A DNA stretch of 64,000 bases from Draconibacterium mangrovi (GTDB lineage: Bacteria > Bacteroidota > Bacteroidia > Bacteroidales > Prolixibacteraceae). Of this stretch, positions 61,082 through 64,000 are shown in pieces (the stretch's first letter is position 1; every line of letters starts with the position of its first letter). Under the pieces are notes generated by a model. It had not been told where the DNA came from, made no database searches, and saw only the letters and a list, made by a program, of their open reading frames with translations. The DNA lies in the NCBI RefSeq assembly GCF_010586825.1, contig NZ_JAAAGB010000007.1, forward strand, positions 62,001-126,000. Reading direction: 5' to 3'. The position numbers were made by a program, and so were the translations under genes.

Positions 61082-61102
61082 TCTTATAATTCTTTTTCAA
61101 CG

Positions 61103-61498
61103 TTATTGTCCGCCGCCACCACCGGCTCCACCTCTACGGTTGGCTCTTCTTTCTTCCATCAATTTCTCATACTTTAAAAACTGCTCATCAGTCAGGATTT
61201 TCTTAATCTCTTTCTGTTGATTTGTTCTCCATTCGGTCATCTTTTCCCGCATTTTTGTACGGTCTTCTTCCCCACTCATTTCCTGGCGCATCGCTCCCAT
61301 CTCTTTGTAGGATGCCAGTAGAACCTTTTCCATCTTTTCTGCCTGAGTATCGTTTAATTCCAGATCCGTTTTAAATTGCGCTGTTTGCCTTTTCGCCATT
61401 TCTTCGGGGTTAAACTGACGTTGTCCTCCCCTGTCTTGGGCCATTGCCATTGTAGTTCCTATCAGAACTAATACCAATAAAAATTCTAATCTTTTCAT
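61103..61498 (-). CDS. small secreted helical protein (Spy/LTXXQ-like or DUF4890-like)
   Basis: A 131-residue protein with a cleavable signal peptide (MKRLEFLLVLVLIGTTMAMAQ), then a Met-, Gln- and Arg-rich helical body (QFNPEEMAKRQTAQFKTDLEL, LNDTQAEKMEKVLLASYKEM, ILTDEQFLKYEKLMEER) and a Gly-rich end. The LTDEQ-type segments recall the LTxxQ motif of Spy/CpxP-like periplasmic chaperones. I start at the ATG at 61498 because it gives a proper signal peptide. Role unproven. Confidence 0.75.
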   Translation of the reverse strand: MKRLEFLLVLVLIGTTMAMAQDRGGQRQFNPEEMAKRQTAQFKTDLELNDTQAEKMEKVLLASYKEMGAMRQEMSGEEDRTKMREKMTEWRTNQQKEIKKILTDEQFLKYEKLMEERRANRRGGAGGGGGQ

Positions 61499-61574
61499 AA
61501 AACCTGTTTTTAATTGTATAATCAACAGATTAGACTGCATATCAAACGTTTAGTTTAATGGTTGGGAAATATGC

Positions 61575-62216
61575 TTAAATTTCAAAACTCAAATTTAATC
61601 CAAGAATATCACCCGATACCCAATGATTCAGCACTTCTTGTTTTTGCAGCGCATAATAGATTTTTATTTCGATGTGCTCCTTTTCAAAGGCGGTTAATCC
61701 AGAATATAACCTAGCCAAATGGGTGCCCTTGCCATTTAGTTTTAAAAACGACTCTTCCTGCACATAAAATTGCAATCCCCACTCGGTAATTGCCGGAAAT
61801 TTCATGCGTATCGACTGCCTGTATCTAAAGTAGTTACTTAGTGCTTTATAGGTTCGGTATTCAAAACGGTTATAAAAGTCGAACTCAAAATTCTTAAGGT
61901 CTTTTCCTAAATTTACAAATACCATAGGCCGATTCTCCTGCAACCATTCACCAATCTGAAGGTTAGCATAACTTATCCTGAAACCGGCACCATATTCAAG
62001 CCAGTTTAATACATGATGCTCAATTAATATTTCACCATATTTTAAATCGAGAGTTGTGCGTTTTGGCGAATAATGAATTTTTTCGGCAACTGTTATACTT
62101 ATTTTATTCCAGGGTTCTATATCAACCTGATTTTTGTTCCAAAGTTCAAATGAGCGCTCTTGTGCAAAACTGTTAATGCCTGCAAGAATAAATAATAATA
62201 TGTACAATTTTTGCAT
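61575..62216 (-). CDS. DUF2490 outer-membrane protein
   Basis: A 213-residue outer-membrane-type protein with a signal peptide (MQKLYILLFILAGINSFAQ) and a beta-barrel pattern: FELWNKNQVDIEPWNKISITV, then LEYGAGFRISYA, NRFEYRTYKALSNYFRYRQ and ALQKQEVLNHWVSGDILGLNLSFEI at the end (in parts). This fits DUF2490, a Bacteroidetes and proteobacterial family of unknown function. The ATG at 62216 is preferred to an in-frame ATG seven codons upstream. Followed by the small helical protein gene on the same strand. Confidence 0.8.
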   Translation of the reverse strand: MQKLYILLFILAGINSFAQERSFELWNKNQVDIEPWNKISITVAEKIHYSPKRTTLDLKYGEILIEHHVLNWLEYGAGFRISYANLQIGEWLQENRPMVFVNLGKDLKNFEFDFYNRFEYRTYKALSNYFRYRQSIRMKFPAITEWGLQFYVQEESFLKLNGKGTHLARLYSGLTAFEKEHIEIKIYYALQKQEVLNHWVSGDILGLNLSFEI

Positions 62217-62361
62217 AGATGTAAAAATAGAAAACAATATATTTTCCTTAACAGAATTTTATAATTAAATATCATTCTCACTTCAAATGTTAAAATTGAC
62301 AATTCAGGACTTAAATTTCTCAGATCAGGTAATACTATTTTAATAAGAACTACAATACTTG

Positions 62362-62369
62362 TACATTTG
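62362..62369 (+). promoter_or_regulatory. -7 promoter element of the TetR-type gene
   Basis: TACATTTG matches TAnnTTTG and lies 30 bases before the ATG at 62400. It overlaps the alternative TTG start at 62367, which argues against that start. Confidence 0.5.
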
Positions 62370-62399
62370 GAACAAAATCGTCGAATAAAACAAGTGATT

Positions 62400-62975
62400 A
62401 TGAGCGCGAACTCGAGACAACAAATTATTGAAGCAGCCGGAATAATTTTTGAACGTTATGGTTTTAAAAAAACAACTATGGACGATATTGCTTATGCTGC
62501 AGGGAAAGGAAAAAGTTCGCTTTACTATTATTTCAAGAATAAAGAAGAGGTTTTTGAAGCCGTTGTTGCACATGAAGCAAAACAATTGGTAGCCGAAATA
62601 AATAGAGCAATAGATACATCACACTCGGCAGTCGATAAGTTAAGAAGCTATGTGAATATTAGGATGAAACGATTTGTAGAACGAGGCAACCTGGCAACCG
62701 CTTTAAACGACAATTTCCTGGCAACTTTTGCTTTCATTGAAAAAATACAGAATAACTACAGGGATTTTGAAATAGAAATGATTGCAGGTATTATAAACGA
62801 AGGTATTAACCGAAAGGAATTTAAACCGATTGATGCCAATTTTACCAGTGAGGCGATTCTTACTTGTATGATTGGTTTTGAGGTTCCCTTATTAACTAAA
62901 TCGAAAACCAGCGAGGAATCGATAACAAAGATCAATAATGCAATTGATATGTTCTTTTACGGTATTTGTACCTAA
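62400..62975 (+). CDS. TetR/AcrR-family transcriptional regulator
   Basis: A 191-residue repressor-type regulator. The N-terminal DNA-binding domain shows RQQIIEAAGIIFERYGFKKTTMDDIAYAAGKGKSSLYYYFKNKEEV-type order, here given in parts: IFERYGFKKTT, then AYAAGKGKSSLYYYF as the recognition helix. The C-terminal ligand domain is helical and of usual length. The ATG at 62400 is chosen because the TTG upstream overlaps the -7 element. It may control the beta-barrel gene 82 bases downstream; a site was not identified. Confidence 0.88.
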   Translation: MSANSRQQIIEAAGIIFERYGFKKTTMDDIAYAAGKGKSSLYYYFKNKEEVFEAVVAHEAKQLVAEINRAIDTSHSAVDKLRSYVNIRMKRFVERGNLATALNDNFLATFAFIEKIQNNYRDFEIEMIAGIINEGINRKEFKPIDANFTSEAILTCMIGFEVPLLTKSKTSEESITKINNAIDMFFYGICT

Positions 62976-63057
62976 AATTTTTTATAACACAATTCGAATA
63001 TTTTAGATAATAGTTCAAATTATACAATAATAATAGTAAATAGAAAACAGAATTAAA

Positions 63058-63696
63058 ATGAAACAGAAAACAAATTATTCAGGAAAAACACTCTACAGCC
63101 TAATGCTGGTTGGAGTTTTAACTTTGGGCCTTTCACTGGCATCAAAAGCCCAGATGAGTTATGGAATTAAAATTGGCGCTGGTGCTGCCTGCCAGTCTGA
63201 TTTACTGGAACTGGCCAATAACTGCGATGTGCGTTTTAGCCCAACCATAGGTTTTGTAGGAAAATACCAGATTACCGAAGGTTTTGCCGTAAAGAGTGGT
63301 TTGGAGTACCAACAAAAAGGACGCAGCTTTACCGAAGAGAATGTGGATGTAACAAACAAACTTCAGTATTTATCGATGCCTGTAAAAGCTGAATTTTCGG
63401 CAGGAGAAAAAGCCGGGTTTAAAAAAGGACAACGTTTGTATTTTGCTATCGGCCCCTACTTAAGCTACATGCTTGATGCTGACGGTGAGTTGGATGGTGT
63501 AAAATTTGATATGAAAAGCGATACCAAAGATTTTGATGCAGGTTTGGGCCTGGAACTGGGAATGCAGTTTCCGGTATTCAATCAGAAAGCATTACAAGTA
63601 GGTTTAAACTACGATATGGGATTTGTAGAAGTCTATAAATCAGAACCCGACCTGCACAATAAAATGGCATCAATAAGCCTGGGATTACTGTTTTAA
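63058..63696 (+). CDS. PorT-like outer-membrane beta-barrel protein
   Basis: A 212-residue protein with a signal peptide ending at SKAQ (about residue 31) and an eight-strand OmpA/PorT-like barrel: SYGIKIGAGAACQSDL, FSPTIGFVGKYQI, GLEYQQKGRSF, FAIGPYLSYML and LGLNYDMGFVEV, ending SISLGLLF. Two Cys lie in an extracellular-type loop after the first strand. It follows the TetR gene on the same strand and is closed by a strong terminator. Confidence 0.8.
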   Translation: MKQKTNYSGKTLYSLMLVGVLTLGLSLASKAQMSYGIKIGAGAACQSDLLELANNCDVRFSPTIGFVGKYQITEGFAVKSGLEYQQKGRSFTEENVDVTNKLQYLSMPVKAEFSAGEKAGFKKGQRLYFAIGPYLSYMLDADGELDGVKFDMKSDTKDFDAGLGLELGMQFPVFNQKALQVGLNYDMGFVEVYKSEPDLHNKMASISLGLLF

Positions 63697-63729
63697 TCGC
63701 AAACGATATACACTAACAATTGGACACAA

Positions 63730-63763
63730 AAAAGCCGGCTAAGAAATCTCTTAGCCGGCTTTT
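63730..63763. terminator. bidirectional terminator between convergent genes
   Basis: A 15-bp stem: AAAAGCCGGCTAAGA (63730-63744) with TCTTAGCCGGCTTTT (63749-63763). Confidence 0.88.
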
Positions 63764-63781
63764 TACTATACTAATCGTTGA

Positions 63782-64000
63782 TTATTTTCTTTTTGGTGCC
63801 TGAACTCCACGCTGTTTAGCCATATCTTCCATCCGTTTCTGGAAACTTGACTGCTTTTTAGCCGGTTTCTTTTTATTGGCTTGTAGCTGCGCTCTAATCT
63901 TATCATCATCAACAAACGAACGAATCAGGTAAGTCTGGCCAATGGTAATAAGGTTAGCAAGGAAATAGTAATAGCTTAAACCTGATGGATAGCTGTTCAG
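63782..64000 (-). CDS. yidC: C-terminal end of membrane protein insertase YidC (5' part outside the window)
   Basis: This frame, not closed at the window end, encodes the last 72 residues of YidC, the inner-membrane insertase. The segment YPSGLSYYYFLANLITIGQT is the last transmembrane helix and loop typical of Bacteroidetes YidC, followed by the basic tail KKKPAKKQSS and PKRK at the end. The rest of the gene continues past base 64000. It converges on the PorT-like gene, with a shared terminator. Confidence 0.93.
   Translation of the reverse strand: MNSYPSGLSYYYFLANLITIGQTYLIRSFVDDDKIRAQLQANKKKPAKKQSSFQKRMEDMAKQRGVQAPKRK

Noticed and set aside
62367-62399. Longer TetR start at TTG 62367
   Set aside because: The TTG lies inside the TACATTTG -7 element, so it would not be transcribed; the ATG at 62400 is better.

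Overview
The window is a chromosomal segment from a member of the Bacteroidota, most like a marine or anaerobic Bacteroidales/Marinilabiliales-type organism. The evidence is a SusC/SusD pair, many lipoproteins whose Cys follows a Bacteroidetes-style signal, PorT-like and DUF2490 outer-membrane proteins, a FabI enoyl reductase, and the near absence of Shine-Dalgarno sequences, with several genes preceded instead by the Bacteroidetes -7 element TAnnTTTG. Base composition is uniform and AT-rich. I see no prophage, transposase, integrase or CRISPR array. Exact taxonomy cannot be fixed from the sequence alone.

Layout: 1-5.7 kb is the end of a SusC-SusD nutrient-uptake operon with two small surface lipoproteins. 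5.8-6.5 kb is a gene-free block holding a dispersed hairpin element and a very regular tandem array (42-bp units arranged as a 126-bp higher-order repeat). 6.5-24.6 kb holds fabI, an M49-like peptidase, a metal-type cassette (Cys/His-rich protein, TonB receptor, HMA protein), a DUF6055 metalloprotease-like lipoprotein, a VOC protein, an OFA-type MFS carrier, a DUF1801 protein, a radical SAM enzyme, an M81 (MlrC-like) lipoprotein, a DUF1080-PHP-like fusion, a cytidylate-kinase-like protein, an aminopeptidase P and an ArsC/LMW-phosphatase-like gene with a damaged or unusual 5' end. 25-42.6 kb is mostly housekeeping: DUF349 protein, Gfo/Idh/MocA oxidoreductase, mnmE with a DUF4422 gene, a sirtuin, fabG, a PfkB kinase, a Cache-SpoIIE phosphatase, clpC, gyrA and a TPR protein.

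42.6-43.7 kb is a gene-poor 1.1 kb gap. 43.7-47.9 kb is an osmoprotectant import operon (outer-membrane porin, ProV, ProW, ProX). 48-49.3 kb is a RimB-RimK-type fusion. 49.8-52.4 kb is a thiol/redox operon (thioredoxin, OsmC, a thioredoxin-like CCGRMGPMC protein and a NifX-like protein) facing a divergent Crp/Fnr regulator. 52.5-64 kb has an unknown protein next to a geranylgeranyl-reductase-type flavoprotein, arfB, gtrA-like, CPBP protease, DUF456, PBP1A, trmO, tRNA-Pro(CGG), a small helical periplasmic protein, DUF2490, TetR, a beta-barrel protein and the C-terminus of YidC.

The most unusual items are the 42/126-bp array, the 78-bp dispersed element whose two copies show a compensatory base-pair change, inverted repeats in the leaders of both fabI and fabG, the ArsC-like gene that has Ser in place of the catalytic Cys, and the RimB-RimK and DUF1080-PHP fusions. 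No clearly new defence or mobile system was found.
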